NCBI RefSeq assembly: GCF_014204895.1
Contig: NZ_JACHMF010000001.1
Location: forward strand, 3,658,001-3,722,000
DNA: 64,000 bases
Direction of reading: 5' to 3'
Source of the DNA: Paractinoplanes abujensis
GTDB lineage: Bacteria > Actinomycetota > Actinomycetes > Mycobacteriales > Micromonosporaceae
This document shows, piece by piece, positions 1 to 8,376 of this stretch. How positions within the stretch are numbered: the stretch's first letter is position 1; the number at the start of each line of letters is the position of its first letter. The notes below the pieces were generated by a model that saw only the letters and a program-made list of their open reading frames with translations, searched no databases and was not told the DNA's origin. The position numbers and the translations under genes are program-made.

Positions 1-540
1 CCCAACGTCACGGTCGGTCTGCTGTGGATGTGGCTGCTCGACACCAACCTCGGCTTCGTCAACCATCTGCTCACCGCGCTCGGGGTGGGGCCGGTCGGGT
101 TCCTGACCGACGCGGCGCTGGCCCTGCCGTCGATCGCCGCGATCAACACCTGGGCCTACACGGGTTACACCGCGCTGCTGCTCTACGCCGGGATGCTGCA
201 GATACCGCAATACCTCTACGAGAGCGCCGCGATCGACGGCGCCGGCGAGTGGCGCATGTTCCGTGCCATCACCCTGCCGCTGCTGCGTCCCGTGCTGGCG
301 CTGGTGCTCGTGGTCTCGCTCATCGGCTCGTTCCAGATCTTCGACACCATCGCCGTCACCACCCAGGGCGACCCGGCCGGGGCCACCCGGGTCCTCTACT
401 ACTTCATCTATCAGCAGGCCTTCTCGTACTTCCAGATGGGCTACGCGTCGGCGGCCGCCGTCTTCCTCGCGCTGATCCTCGGCGCGCTCACCGCGGTACA
501 GATGCGCCTGCTGCGGGCGTCCCGCTCGGACCTGGCGTGA
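1..540 (+). CDS. Sugar ABC transporter permease, MalF type (5' truncated)
   Basis: This is the C-terminal part of an inner-membrane permease that continues upstream of the window. The visible 179 residues contain several hydrophobic segments and the EAA loop (YESAAIDGAGEW, then FRAITLPLLRP), which in this family contacts the ATPase subunit. It forms the import channel with the next gene and receives sugar from the binding lipoprotein at 1440. It ends 11 bases before the next permease. The tandem arrangement with a second permease, a binding protein and an alpha-galactosidase points to galactoside uptake. Family assignment is firm; the substrate is inferred from the neighbours. Confidence 0.93.
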   Translation, partial: PNVTVGLLWMWLLDTNLGFVNHLLTALGVGPVGFLTDAALALPSIAAINTWAYTGYTALLLYAGMLQIPQYLYESAAIDGAGEWRMFRAITLPLLRPVLALVLVVSLIGSFQIFDTIAVTTQGDPAGATRVLYYFIYQQAFSYFQMGYASAAAVFLALILGALTAVQMRLLRASRSDLA

Positions 541-551
541 GGACGGATCCC

Positions 552-1415
552 GTGCGCAAATTCCTCGGCTGGACCGTCCTGGCCGTGATCGTCGTGGCCA
601 CCCTCTTCCCGTTCTGGTGGATGATCCGTACGGCTCTGACCCCGGCCGGCGACCTGCTCACCGACAACGCCGGCCTGCTGCCCCGCGACCCGACGTTGAT
701 CAACTTCGCCCGCGTGCTCGGCCTGACCAGCGAGGCCGAGGCCCGCGCGGCCGGCGGTTCCGGCGCCCACATCGACTTCGCCCGCTACATCCTCAACTCG
801 ATCATCTATTGCACGCTGATCGCGGCTTTCCAGACACTGTTCTGCGCCATGGCGGGGTACGCGTTCGCGCGTCTGCGCTTCCCCGGACGCGACCTGGTGT
901 TCGCCGTCGTCATCAGCGCCCTCATGGTGCCGCCGATCTTCACCCTGCTGCCGAACTTCATCCTCGTCAAAGACCTCGGGCTGATCAACACGATGGCCGG
1001 CATGGTCGCGCCCACGCTGCTGATGACCCCGTTCGCGGTGTTCTTCCTGCGTCAGTTCTTCCTGTCGCTGCCGCGCGACGTCGAGGAGGCCGCCATCCTC
1101 GACGGCAACGGGCCCTGGGGCATCTTCTGGCGGATCGCGCTGCCGATGAGCCGCGGCCCGCTGATCACCATCGGACTCACCACCACCGTCTGGGCCTGGA
1201 AGGACTTCCTGTGGCCGCTGCTGGTCGGCCGCGGGGAGCAGAACCGCCTGGTCACCGTCGCCCTCGGCGTCTTCCTCCAGCAGTCGCCGAACACCCAGCC
1301 CGACTGGACCGGACTGATGGCGGCCTCGACGCTGTCGGTCGTCCCGGTCGCCGTCCTGCTCGTCCTCATGGGCAAGCGTCTCGTCCAGTCGCTCAACTTC
1401 ACCGGAAGCAAGTAA
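552..1415 (+). CDS. Sugar ABC transporter permease, MalG type
   Basis: A 287-residue permease, the usual length for the MalG branch (CUT1 family). It has an N-terminal membrane segment, several further hydrophobic helices and a C-terminal EAA loop (EEAAILDGNGPW, then FWRIALPMSRGP). I chose the GTG at 552 because a GAGGA ribosome-binding site lies 8 bases upstream; a GTG at 537 that overlaps the previous stop is the alternative. It pairs with the upstream permease. No ATP-binding subunit is in the cluster, as is common in actinobacteria where one MsiK-like ATPase serves many CUT1 importers. Confidence 0.94.
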   Translation: MRKFLGWTVLAVIVVATLFPFWWMIRTALTPAGDLLTDNAGLLPRDPTLINFARVLGLTSEAEARAAGGSGAHIDFARYILNSIIYCTLIAAFQTLFCAMAGYAFARLRFPGRDLVFAVVISALMVPPIFTLLPNFILVKDLGLINTMAGMVAPTLLMTPFAVFFLRQFFLSLPRDVEEAAILDGNGPWGIFWRIALPMSRGPLITIGLTTTVWAWKDFLWPLLVGRGEQNRLVTVALGVFLQQSPNTQPDWTGLMAASTLSVVPVAVLLVLMGKRLVQSLNFTGSK

Positions 1416-1439
1416 CCCTCCCGTCGAAAAGAGAACGAG

Positions 1440-2789
1440 ATGACCCGCAGAAACCGGGCCGCGGCCGCGCTGCTGTCGCTGACCGTCCTCACCGGACTGG
1501 CCGCCTGCTCCGGCGGCGACAGCGACAGCGGCGGCGACGCCGTCACCCTCGACTACTGGCTCTGGGACGACAACCAGAAGGCGTCCTATCAGGCCTGCGC
1601 CGATGCGTTCACCGCGGCCAACCCGACCATCAAGATCCAGATCACCCAGTCGGCGTGGGATCAGTACTGGCAGAACCTGACCACCCAGCTCGCCTCGGGT
1701 GACGCCCCGGACGTGTGGACCAATCAGGGCTCGTACTATCCGCAGTTCGTCAAGTCCAACCAGATCCTCGACATCCAGCCGTACGTCGACGCCGACAAGG
1801 TCGACGTCACCCAGTACCAGTCCGGGCTGGCCGAGCTGTTCACCAAGGACGGCAAGCGGTACGGCCTGCCGAAGGACTGGGACACCATGGCGCTGGTCTA
1901 CAACGTGGACCACCTGGCGAAGCAGGGCATCAAGGCCACCGACCTGGCCGACCTGTCATGGAACCCCACCGACGGCGGCACCTTCGAGAAGCTCATCGCC
2001 AAGGCCACCGTCGACGCCGCCGGCAAGAACGGGCTCGATCCCGCCTTCGACAAGACCAAGGTCAAGGTGTACGGGTATCTGCCCGAGTGGGCCGACGGTT
2101 CGCAGGGCCAGAACGGCTGGGGCAACCTGGCCGCCGCCAACGGCTTCACCTACCTCGACCGGAACCCCTGGGGTACGCGGTACAAGTACGACGACCCCGC
2201 CCTGGCCGCCACCATCGACTGGTTCAAGTCGCTGATCGCCAAGGGCTACAGCCCCGCGCTCGACAAGAACTCCACTCTCAGCCGCGACACCCTGATGGGC
2301 GCGGGCAAGGGCGCCATCAGCTTCGCCGGCTCGTGGACGATCAACACCTACCTGGGCGACGACGCCAAGGCGACGTTCGCGTTCGCCCCGGTGCCGGCCG
2401 GGCCCCAGGGCCGCAAGACCGCTATCAACGGTCTGTCCGACGCGATCTGGGCCGGCACCGAGCACAAGGATCAGGCCTGGAAGTGGGTCAAGTTCCTGGG
2501 CTCGGCCGACTGCCAGAACATCGTCGGCGGCAACGGCGTCGTCTTCCCCGCCGTCAAGGGCGCGGGCGAGAAGGCCCTGGCCGCGCACAAGGCCAAGAAC
2601 CGTGACGTGCAGGTGTTCGTGGACGAGGCACAGGCTCCCGGCGGCACCTTCTTCCTGCCCATCACCGAGCACGGCAACGAGGTGAGCCAGACCGTGCAGG
2701 ACGCCATTCAGTCGGCGGTGCTCGGTCAGAGCGACTCCGCCACCGCCCTGAAGAAGGCCAACGACCAGGTCAACGCCCTCTTCAAATAA
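1440..2789 (+). CDS. Extracellular sugar-binding lipoprotein of the ABC importer
   Basis: A 449-residue family 1 solute-binding protein. The start reads MTRRNRAAAALLSLTVLTG and is followed by the lipobox LAAC and a Gly/Ser/Asp-rich linker, so it should be lipid-anchored on the outer face of the membrane. The mature part has the aromatic, Asp/Asn-rich composition typical of oligosaccharide binders. It lies 24 bases after the MalG-type permease with a GAGAACGAG ribosome-binding site. Its place directly before a GH36 alpha-galactosidase suggests it binds raffinose- or melibiose-like galactosides; that ligand is inferred. Confidence 0.93.
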   Translation: MTRRNRAAAALLSLTVLTGLAACSGGDSDSGGDAVTLDYWLWDDNQKASYQACADAFTAANPTIKIQITQSAWDQYWQNLTTQLASGDAPDVWTNQGSYYPQFVKSNQILDIQPYVDADKVDVTQYQSGLAELFTKDGKRYGLPKDWDTMALVYNVDHLAKQGIKATDLADLSWNPTDGGTFEKLIAKATVDAAGKNGLDPAFDKTKVKVYGYLPEWADGSQGQNGWGNLAAANGFTYLDRNPWGTRYKYDDPALAATIDWFKSLIAKGYSPALDKNSTLSRDTLMGAGKGAISFAGSWTINTYLGDDAKATFAFAPVPAGPQGRKTAINGLSDAIWAGTEHKDQAWKWVKFLGSADCQNIVGGNGVVFPAVKGAGEKALAAHKAKNRDVQVFVDEAQAPGGTFFLPITEHGNEVSQTVQDAIQSAVLGQSDSATALKKANDQVNALFK

Positions 2790-2846
2790 CCGTCACCACC
2801 ACTGGCGCGGCGGGCCCGTCCCGCCGCGCCCGCGCAAAGGAGAACC

Positions 2847-4343
2847 ATGGCACTGCTCCTCGAGCTCGCCGGCCGCACCGTCGCCCTCGACCACGAGGGC
2901 CCGGGCCGTCCCGAGCTCGCCGACGGAGGCCTGATCCTGCCACCGGGCCGCGTCGCGCTGCTGCACGGCCTGGGCGACGCCCTGTTCTACCGTCACGGGC
3001 AGAACTCCTGGAGCCCGTGCGGCTGGCGCCGCCTGTCCGAGCCGCCGCTGCGCATCGCCGACCCGCGGCGACGGGTCACCGCCGACGACGACGCCTGGGA
3101 CGACCCGGCCCGCCACCACTCCTCCGCGGTGGCCGCCCTCGACGCCGGCGACGGCAACGTCCTGCTGCTCGGCGCGCTCGGCCTGGGCGTGCCGCGACTG
3201 CAGGCCGACCGGGACACCCTGGCCGGCTGGTACGAGCACGGCGCGGCACCCTGGTTCCTGGCCTACGGCCCGGAGCCCGAGGTGTTCGCCGCCTACACCC
3301 GGCAGCTGGGCGAGCGGCTGGGCCGCCGCGACCGGCGCGCGGGCAACGTCTGGTGCTCCTGGTACGCGTACTACGAGACCGTCACCGAGCAGCAACTGGC
3401 CAAGGACCTCAAGGACCTGACCGGGCTGCCGTTCGACGTGGCCCAGATCGACGACGGCTGGGAGCGGGCGGTCGGCGACTGGCAGCCCAACGACAAGTTC
3501 CCGTCCGGCATGGCGGCCCTGGCCGGCCGGATCAGCGACGCCGGCCTGGTCCCCGGGCTGTGGCTGGCCCCGTTCATCGCGCTGCCCGGCTCCCGGTTCG
3601 CGCAGGAGAACCCCGGCCTGCTGCTGCGCGACACGGCGGGCGCGCCGGTGATCGCCGGCCACAACTGGGGCACCGGCTACCACGCCCTCGACCTGTCCCG
3701 CCCCGAAGCCCTCGAGCACGTCCGCGAGCTCATCCACCGGGTCGTGCACGAATGGGGTTTCCGGTATCTCAAGCTCGACTTCATCAACGCCGGCGCCGTG
3801 CCCGGGGTCCGCGCCGGTGACGCCGAGCGGGAACAGACCTACCGCGACGCCCTGACCGCCGTACGGGAGGTCGCCGGGGACGATGTCTATCTGCTCGGCA
3901 GCGGCGCCCTCCTGCTGCCCTCGCTCGGGCTGCTCGACGGTCTGCGCAGCGGCCCGGACGTCGCGCCGATGTGGCAGAACTACGCCAGCGACGACCCGTC
4001 CGACGCCATGGCCCGCAACGCCGTGGTCAACACGCTGCACCGGCTGTGGCACCAGCCGCTGGCCGAGGTGGACCCGGACGTGGTCTATTTCCGCAGCCGG
4101 CTCAACCTGCTCACCGACCAGCAGCTGGGCTGGCTGCGCGATCTCGCCGACGTCTGCGGCTTCCGCGCCGTGTCCGATCCGCCCAGCTGGCTCACCCCGG
4201 CCCAGCTCGACGACATGACCGCCTACCTCGCGGCCCGGCCCGAGATCAGCCGGCTCGACCGCTACCGGTTCACCGTCGACGGCCGGGAAGCCGACTTCAC
4301 CCCGGTCGTCACCCCGGCCGCCCAGGCGTACCCGATCTCCTGA
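2847..4343 (+). CDS. Alpha-galactosidase, GH36 family (short, Thermotoga GalA-like form)
   Basis: A 498-residue enzyme without a signal peptide, so probably cytoplasmic, releasing alpha-linked galactose from imported oligosaccharides. The catalytic (beta/alpha)8 core is clear from QIDDGWERAVGDW and the conserved block around YLKLDFINAGAVPG, whose Asp311 fits the nucleophile. GLRSGPDVAP carries Asp371, which fits the acid/base. These motifs resemble the compact Thermotoga-type GH36 enzymes more than the 700-residue enzymes, and the length agrees. An AAAGGAG ribosome-binding site precedes the ATG. It is the last structural gene of the importer operon. Confidence 0.93.
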   Translation: MALLLELAGRTVALDHEGPGRPELADGGLILPPGRVALLHGLGDALFYRHGQNSWSPCGWRRLSEPPLRIADPRRRVTADDDAWDDPARHHSSAVAALDAGDGNVLLLGALGLGVPRLQADRDTLAGWYEHGAAPWFLAYGPEPEVFAAYTRQLGERLGRRDRRAGNVWCSWYAYYETVTEQQLAKDLKDLTGLPFDVAQIDDGWERAVGDWQPNDKFPSGMAALAGRISDAGLVPGLWLAPFIALPGSRFAQENPGLLLRDTAGAPVIAGHNWGTGYHALDLSRPEALEHVRELIHRVVHEWGFRYLKLDFINAGAVPGVRAGDAEREQTYRDALTAVREVAGDDVYLLGSGALLLPSLGLLDGLRSGPDVAPMWQNYASDDPSDAMARNAVVNTLHRLWHQPLAEVDPDVVYFRSRLNLLTDQQLGWLRDLADVCGFRAVSDPPSWLTPAQLDDMTAYLAARPEISRLDRYRFTVDGREADFTPVVTPAAQAYPIS

Positions 4344-4422
4344 CCCTTTGTAAAGCTCGAAGTATATTTGGCGCCTGGAGCACCTGTCCGGGTGCCTGGC
4401 GTAGCCAACCGGGAAGGAAACC

Positions 4423-5589
4423 TTGACCGAGGCGACCACGACCGGCGCGGACCTGCCCCGCCTGCGCGAGCTCAACTCGCTGAGCATCGTGCGGGCCCTG
4501 CGCGACCACCCGCCGTCCACCGTCACCGAGCTGTCCCGCCGTACGGGTCTGTCCCGGCCCGCCGTCGACGTGATCGCGCAGGGGCTGGTCACCGACGGCT
4601 GGGCCAGCGTCATCGAGCCGGGCGCCAGCAGCTCCGTCGGACGCCCGGCCCGCCGCTACCGGTTCCGGGCCGGGGCCGGGCACGTGCTCGGCGTCGACGT
4701 CGGCGTGCACAAGATACTGGCGCTGCTGGCCGACCTGGACGGCACCATCGTGCGCAGCGTGCGCCACGCCGTCGACGCCCAGGCCGGGCCGGCCGAGCGG
4801 CTGGCCGAGCTCGACGCGGTCGTCACCGACTGCCTGGCTCAGGCCGGCAAGACGCCCACCGACATCTGGGCCGTCACCGTCGCGGTCACCGGCGCCGTCG
4901 ACTCCACCGGGCGCACCAGCTTCTTCACTCCCCTGCCGGGCTGGCAGAGCGTCGACCTCACCACGCACCTGGCCGGCCGGTTCGCGTGCCCGATCGTCAT
5001 CGAGAACGACTGCAAGCTGGCCGCCCTGGGCGAGCAGTGGCAGGGCGCCGCCACCGACGCCGACGACATCGTCTATCTGCTGGCCGGCCTGCGCACCGGC
5101 GCCGGGCTGATCATCGACGGGGTGCTGCGCCGGGGCTTCGGCGGGGCAGCCGGCGAGATCGGCGCCCTGAAGAACGTGCGCTGGCTCAACGCCCCCGAGC
5201 ACCTGCAGAACTGCCCCGGCGTGCCGGACTCCGTCGGGCCCGACGACGCGGCGGCCTGGGTGTTCAACGCCGCCCGCGACGGGCACAAGGCCGCCCGTAC
5301 GGCCGTCAACCGCTACGTCAAGGACCTGGCGATCGGCGCCGCCGCGCTCGTGCTGACGCTCGACCCGCAGGTCGTCGTCTTCGGCGGCGGCTTCTCCCGC
5401 TCGGCCGACCTGGTGCTGGAGCCGTTGCGCCGCGAACTGGAACGGCTGTGCCTGCGCATGCCGGAGGTGCGCGCCTCGACGCTGGGGGCGGACTCGGTCG
5501 CGCTCGGCGCGCTCAAACTGTCGCTCAACGAGGTCGACCAGCGCCTGTTCGGCGGTGGGCTCTCGGCACCGGTCGCACCCCGCCGCTGA
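4423..5589 (+). CDS. ROK-family transcriptional regulator
   Basis: A 388-residue repressor of the NagC/XylR (ROK) type. Residues about 10-60 form a winged helix (TVTELSRRTGLSRPAVDVI). The rest is an actin-like sugar-kinase fold with GVDVGVHK and the substrate loop ENDCKLAALGE. The cysteine-rich zinc motif CxCGxxGCxE usual in ROK proteins is not present; the region after GGAAGEIGALKN has only a single Cys (HLQNCPG), so this member may lack the structural zinc. The TTG start is supported by GGAAGGAAACC just upstream. It lies 79 bases after the GH36 gene in an AT-richer gap (AAGTATATTTGG) that could hold its own promoter, and is the obvious candidate regulator of that operon. Confidence 0.9.
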   Translation: MTEATTTGADLPRLRELNSLSIVRALRDHPPSTVTELSRRTGLSRPAVDVIAQGLVTDGWASVIEPGASSSVGRPARRYRFRAGAGHVLGVDVGVHKILALLADLDGTIVRSVRHAVDAQAGPAERLAELDAVVTDCLAQAGKTPTDIWAVTVAVTGAVDSTGRTSFFTPLPGWQSVDLTTHLAGRFACPIVIENDCKLAALGEQWQGAATDADDIVYLLAGLRTGAGLIIDGVLRRGFGGAAGEIGALKNVRWLNAPEHLQNCPGVPDSVGPDDAAAWVFNAARDGHKAARTAVNRYVKDLAIGAAALVLTLDPQVVVFGGGFSRSADLVLEPLRRELERLCLRMPEVRASTLGADSVALGALKLSLNEVDQRLFGGGLSAPVAPRR

Positions 5590-5604
5590 CCCGTCGCCGA
5601 CATG

Positions 5605-5645
5605 CGGCCTGACGCCCCGTCCGAAGGAACGTCAGGCCGTTTCTC
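5605..5645. terminator. Bidirectional rho-independent terminator
   Basis: A 10-bp perfect stem (CGGCCTGACG with CGTCAGGCCG) and a 15-base loop, followed by TTTCTC on the plus strand. It sits between the convergent ROK gene and the PRC-barrel gene. Confidence 0.85.
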
Positions 5646-5650
5646 ACCCG

Positions 5651-6424
5651 TCAGCGGCCGCGACGCTCGGCACCGTCGGCGCCTTCGAGGTCGATCTCCT
5701 CCTTGCGCACCTCACCGCTGACGGTCTGCTGGTCGCGGACGGTCTGCTTGTCGAGCCGCACCCGCTCGACCGGCACGGTCTCGGTCTCCACCACGGGCCG
5801 CTCGGCGTGCAGCGTGACCTCGTGCTCCTCCTCGGAGATGCGGGGACCGTCGGTCGCCCGGCCGACGTTGGCGTCGGTGATCGGCTCCCGGGTCAGGGTC
5901 GCCTCCTCGTGGGCGACAGGCACATCGACCTGCTGCTGTTCGGTGACGACGTACTTGCGCAGCCGAGCCTTGCCGGCCTGCTCCGTACGGGTGCCGGCGA
6001 CCAGGCGTTCCTCGGAGCGGGTCATCGCGTCGTCGGTGTCCGGGCCGGACGTGTCGCCCCGGTCGTCCGACTCGTCACGGCGCTGGTCGCGGCCGGTGAC
6101 CCCGTGGCCCGCGGTGGACACCCCGTAGTAGTGGTACAGCTCCTCCTCCTGGGCCGGGCTCAGGTCGCCGTCCACGTCGATCCGTGGGGCGTCCTTCACC
6201 TGCTCCTTGTCGTAGCGCACCTCGATGCGGTCACCGCTGACGGACGCGCCCTCCAGCGGCACGAAGGACTCCTTGAGGCCGAACAGGCCCGTCTTGACCG
6301 ACACCCACTCCGGGTTGCCGCTCTCGGTGTCGAGATACACCTGTCCGGCGGATCCGATCTTCTCGCCGCCGGTGGAGTAGACGTCGGAGCCGTGAATACG
6401 CTGAATGTCGTCTCGCGTGATCAT
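5651..6424 (-). CDS. PRC-barrel and DUF2382 domain protein
   Basis: A 257-residue soluble protein. The N-terminal ~100 residues form a PRC-barrel (DVYSTGGEKIGSAGQVYLD). The C-terminal half is a DUF2382 domain with its typical charged repeats (RSEERLVAGT, LRKYVVTEQQQVDVPV, ERPVVETETVPVERVRL). No enzyme role is known for this architecture; such proteins are usually linked to general stress. I start it at the ATG at 6424, with AAGGAAATT before it, rather than at upstream in-frame codons. It is a clear paralogue of the gene at 7422 and is preceded by a SigB-like promoter about 170 bases upstream. Confidence 0.88.
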   Translation of the reverse strand: MITRDDIQRIHGSDVYSTGGEKIGSAGQVYLDTESGNPEWVSVKTGLFGLKESFVPLEGASVSGDRIEVRYDKEQVKDAPRIDVDGDLSPAQEEELYHYYGVSTAGHGVTGRDQRRDESDDRGDTSGPDTDDAMTRSEERLVAGTRTEQAGKARLRKYVVTEQQQVDVPVAHEEATLTREPITDANVGRATDGPRISEEEHEVTLHAERPVVETETVPVERVRLDKQTVRDQQTVSGEVRKEEIDLEGADGAERRGR

Positions 6425-6592
6425 AATTTCCTTCCGTGGGGGTGGCCCCGTTTCAACCGGCGCCGAAGGGTTGATCGAAATGGACAGTGAAGACGCTCGG
6501 GAATGGATCGTGGACGCATTCCGCCGAATGGCCGGATCGCCGCCGCTACTGGCCACAGCGGGCAACGAGAACTGTTCCCGCTGGCCTCAGCG

Positions 6593-6617
6593 ATGCCCGG
6601 CCGCCGGTGGTTGAAAC
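6593..6617 (-). promoter_or_regulatory. SigB/SigF-like promoter for the minus-strand PRC-barrel gene
   Basis: On the minus strand the sequence reads GTTT, 15 bases, GGGCAT. This is one mismatch from the actinobacterial stress-sigma consensus (GTTT-N15-GGGTAT). It lies in the 330-base gap 6425-6754, which otherwise holds no gene. Confidence 0.5.
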
Positions 6618-6676
6618 AGCGGATCACCCGGTCCGGTTGACCCTCGGGGGCCAAACATTCGCCACCCGGATCAGTC

Positions 6677-6701
6677 GTTTGCCGCCCCGGCCCGGGGGCA
6701 T
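6677..6701 (+). promoter_or_regulatory. SigB/SigF-like promoter for the 6755-8240 genes
   Basis: The plus strand reads GTTT, 15 bases, GGGCAT, with the same hexamers and spacing as the divergent element at 6593-6617. A start about 7-9 bases downstream would give a leader of roughly 45 bases before the ATG at 6755. Confidence 0.5.
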
Positions 6702-6754
6702 TCGCCGGTTACGCGACTGACCAGAGTCGATTTCCGACGGAGCCGGAGTTTCTG

Positions 6755-7396
6755 ATGAGCACCTCCTTTGACCGAGAGCACCCCAAGGCCCCGGGCGCCT
6801 CCGCCGCAGGCACCCCGGCTCCGGTTCAGCGCAGCGGCGCCACCGTCGCCGCGAACGACCGGCGCGAGGTCGTGGCCCGCGAGAAGGACCGATACGGCGG
6901 CTTCAAGTGGGGTTCGGCGTTCTTCGGCTGGCTGACCGCCACCGGCACCGCCGTCATTCTCACCGCCCTGCTCGTGGCGGCCGGCGCCACAGTGGGCATC
7001 GCCACCGGCGCCGACGCCGGCGACGCGCGGACCATCGGGCTTGCCGGCGGTCTCACGCTGCTGGCGGTGATCCTCGTCGCCTACTTCTGCGGCGGGTACG
7101 TCGCCGGGCGCATGGCCCGGTTCAGCGGCGTCAAGCAGGGCATCGCCGTGTGGATCTGGGCCGTCGTCATCGCCGTGGCCGTGGCCGTCGCCGGCGCCGC
7201 GCTCGGCGACAAGTACGACGTGCTCGATCGGGTGGGCGGCTTCCCCCGCCTGCCGATCGGCGGCGACGACGTCACGACCGGCAGCATCGTCGCCGGTGTG
7301 ATCGCCCTGGTCGCCGCCCTGGCCGGAGCCGTGGCCGGTGGGCTCGCCGGCATGCGCTACCACCGCCGGGTCGACGCGGCCGGGCTCGGACGCTGA
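6755..7396 (+). CDS. Four-helix membrane protein, stress-type
   Basis: A 213-residue protein with a hydrophilic N-terminus (~50 residues, rich in Pro, Ala and charged residues) and four predicted membrane helices at roughly 55-80, 88-110, 120-142 and 170-192, the last followed by a short basic tail (MRYHRRVDAAG). I do not recognise a named function. It is 25 bases upstream of the second PRC-barrel gene and likely shares its promoter, so a role in envelope stress is a reasonable guess only. Confidence 0.82.
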   Translation: MSTSFDREHPKAPGASAAGTPAPVQRSGATVAANDRREVVAREKDRYGGFKWGSAFFGWLTATGTAVILTALLVAAGATVGIATGADAGDARTIGLAGGLTLLAVILVAYFCGGYVAGRMARFSGVKQGIAVWIWAVVIAVAVAVAGAALGDKYDVLDRVGGFPRLPIGGDDVTTGSIVAGVIALVAALAGAVAGGLAGMRYHRRVDAAGLGR

Positions 7397-7421
7397 CCGC
7401 CACCGCACCGAGGAGAACCCG

Positions 7422-8240
7422 ATGATCGACCGCGAGTCCGTGCGCGACGTGTACGGCACCGACGTCTACAGCACCGACGGCGACAAGATCGGCTCGGCCG
7501 GCCAGGTGTATCTCGACAACGGCACCGGCGACCCGGCCTGGGTGGCCGTCCGCACCGGACTGTTCGGCCGGAAGGAGTCCTTCGTCCCTGTCCGCGACGC
7601 CACTCTCGACGGTGGCCGGCTCGACGTGCCCTTCAGCAAGGACCGGGTCCAGCACGCCCCGCGCCTCGATCACGATCGGGACCTCAGCCCGCAGGACGAG
7701 GACGACCTGTACCGCTACTACGAAGCCGGACCGGACCGTGACGGCCGCGCGGACCGTGACGAAGCCGCCGGAACCGGCCACTCCGGCGACGCGCAGACCC
7801 GCCCGGAGAAGCAAGACGACATGCAGATCCGCTCGGAGAAGCAGGACGACGCGATGATCCGCTCGGAGGAACGGCTCGTCCCGCACACCCGCACCGAGCC
7901 TACGGGCCGGGCCCGGCTGCGCAAATACACCGTCACCGAGGAACAGCAGGTGACTGTGCCGGTCACCCGGGAGGAAGTCCGGCTGGAGCAGGAGCCCGCC
8001 CCGGACACCGCCGACGCTTCTCCCCGGCCGGTCGAGCACAACGACGACCGCGGCGACGATGACGGCCCGGCGATGACGTTGTGGGCGGAACGACCCGTCG
8101 TCACCACCGAGGCCGTGCCGGTGGAGCGGGTGCGCCTGGGCAAGCGAACCGTCACGGGGTCGGAGACCGTGACCGGCGAGGTGCGCCACGAGCAGGTCGA
8201 GCTCGAGACCGGCCCGGGCGACGAGCAGCGGTCCCGCTGA
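7422..8240 (+). CDS. PRC-barrel and DUF2382 domain protein (second copy)
   Basis: A 272-residue paralogue of the 5651-6424 product. It has the same PRC-barrel opening (DVYGTDVYSTDGDKIGSAG) and the same DUF2382 elements (LRKYTVTEEQQVTVPV, ERPVVTTEAVPVERVRL). Between the domains is an extra charged linker with an imperfect internal repeat (RPEKQDD, RSEKQDD, RSEERLV, about residues 126-152). GAGGAGAACCCG precedes the ATG at 7422. The N-termini of the two paralogues are nearly identical over about 60 residues, which indicates a local inverted duplication. Confidence 0.88.
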   Translation: MIDRESVRDVYGTDVYSTDGDKIGSAGQVYLDNGTGDPAWVAVRTGLFGRKESFVPVRDATLDGGRLDVPFSKDRVQHAPRLDHDRDLSPQDEDDLYRYYEAGPDRDGRADRDEAAGTGHSGDAQTRPEKQDDMQIRSEKQDDAMIRSEERLVPHTRTEPTGRARLRKYTVTEEQQVTVPVTREEVRLEQEPAPDTADASPRPVEHNDDRGDDDGPAMTLWAERPVVTTEAVPVERVRLGKRTVTGSETVTGEVRHEQVELETGPGDEQRSR

Positions 8241-8274
8241 TGCCGGCCACGCGAAATGCAAATCCTGCAACTCC

Positions 8275-8320
8275 TTGTCTTGATATCGATGGGTGCCTAT
8301 CGTCCCGGAGGTAAGCGCTT
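8275..8320 (+). promoter_or_regulatory. Promoter with LacI-type operator before the pectate lyase
   Basis: TTGTCT (8275-8280), 17 bases, then TATCGT (8298-8303) form a plausible promoter. AAGCGCTT (8313-8320), inside the near-palindrome GTAAGCGCTTTC, lies about where transcription would begin. The GCGC core and position fit repression by a LacI-family sugar regulator. Confidence 0.5.
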
Positions 8321-8376
8321 TCCTGTCGTGGGGAGGGCGGCGCGGACGGACTCCCGATGATGGAAGCGAGACACGG

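Noticed and set aside
441..1913. A 490-residue minus-strand frame across the sugar permease and binding-protein genes
   Set aside because: The plus-strand genes have clear motifs and signals; the antisense frame has only high-GC composition bias.
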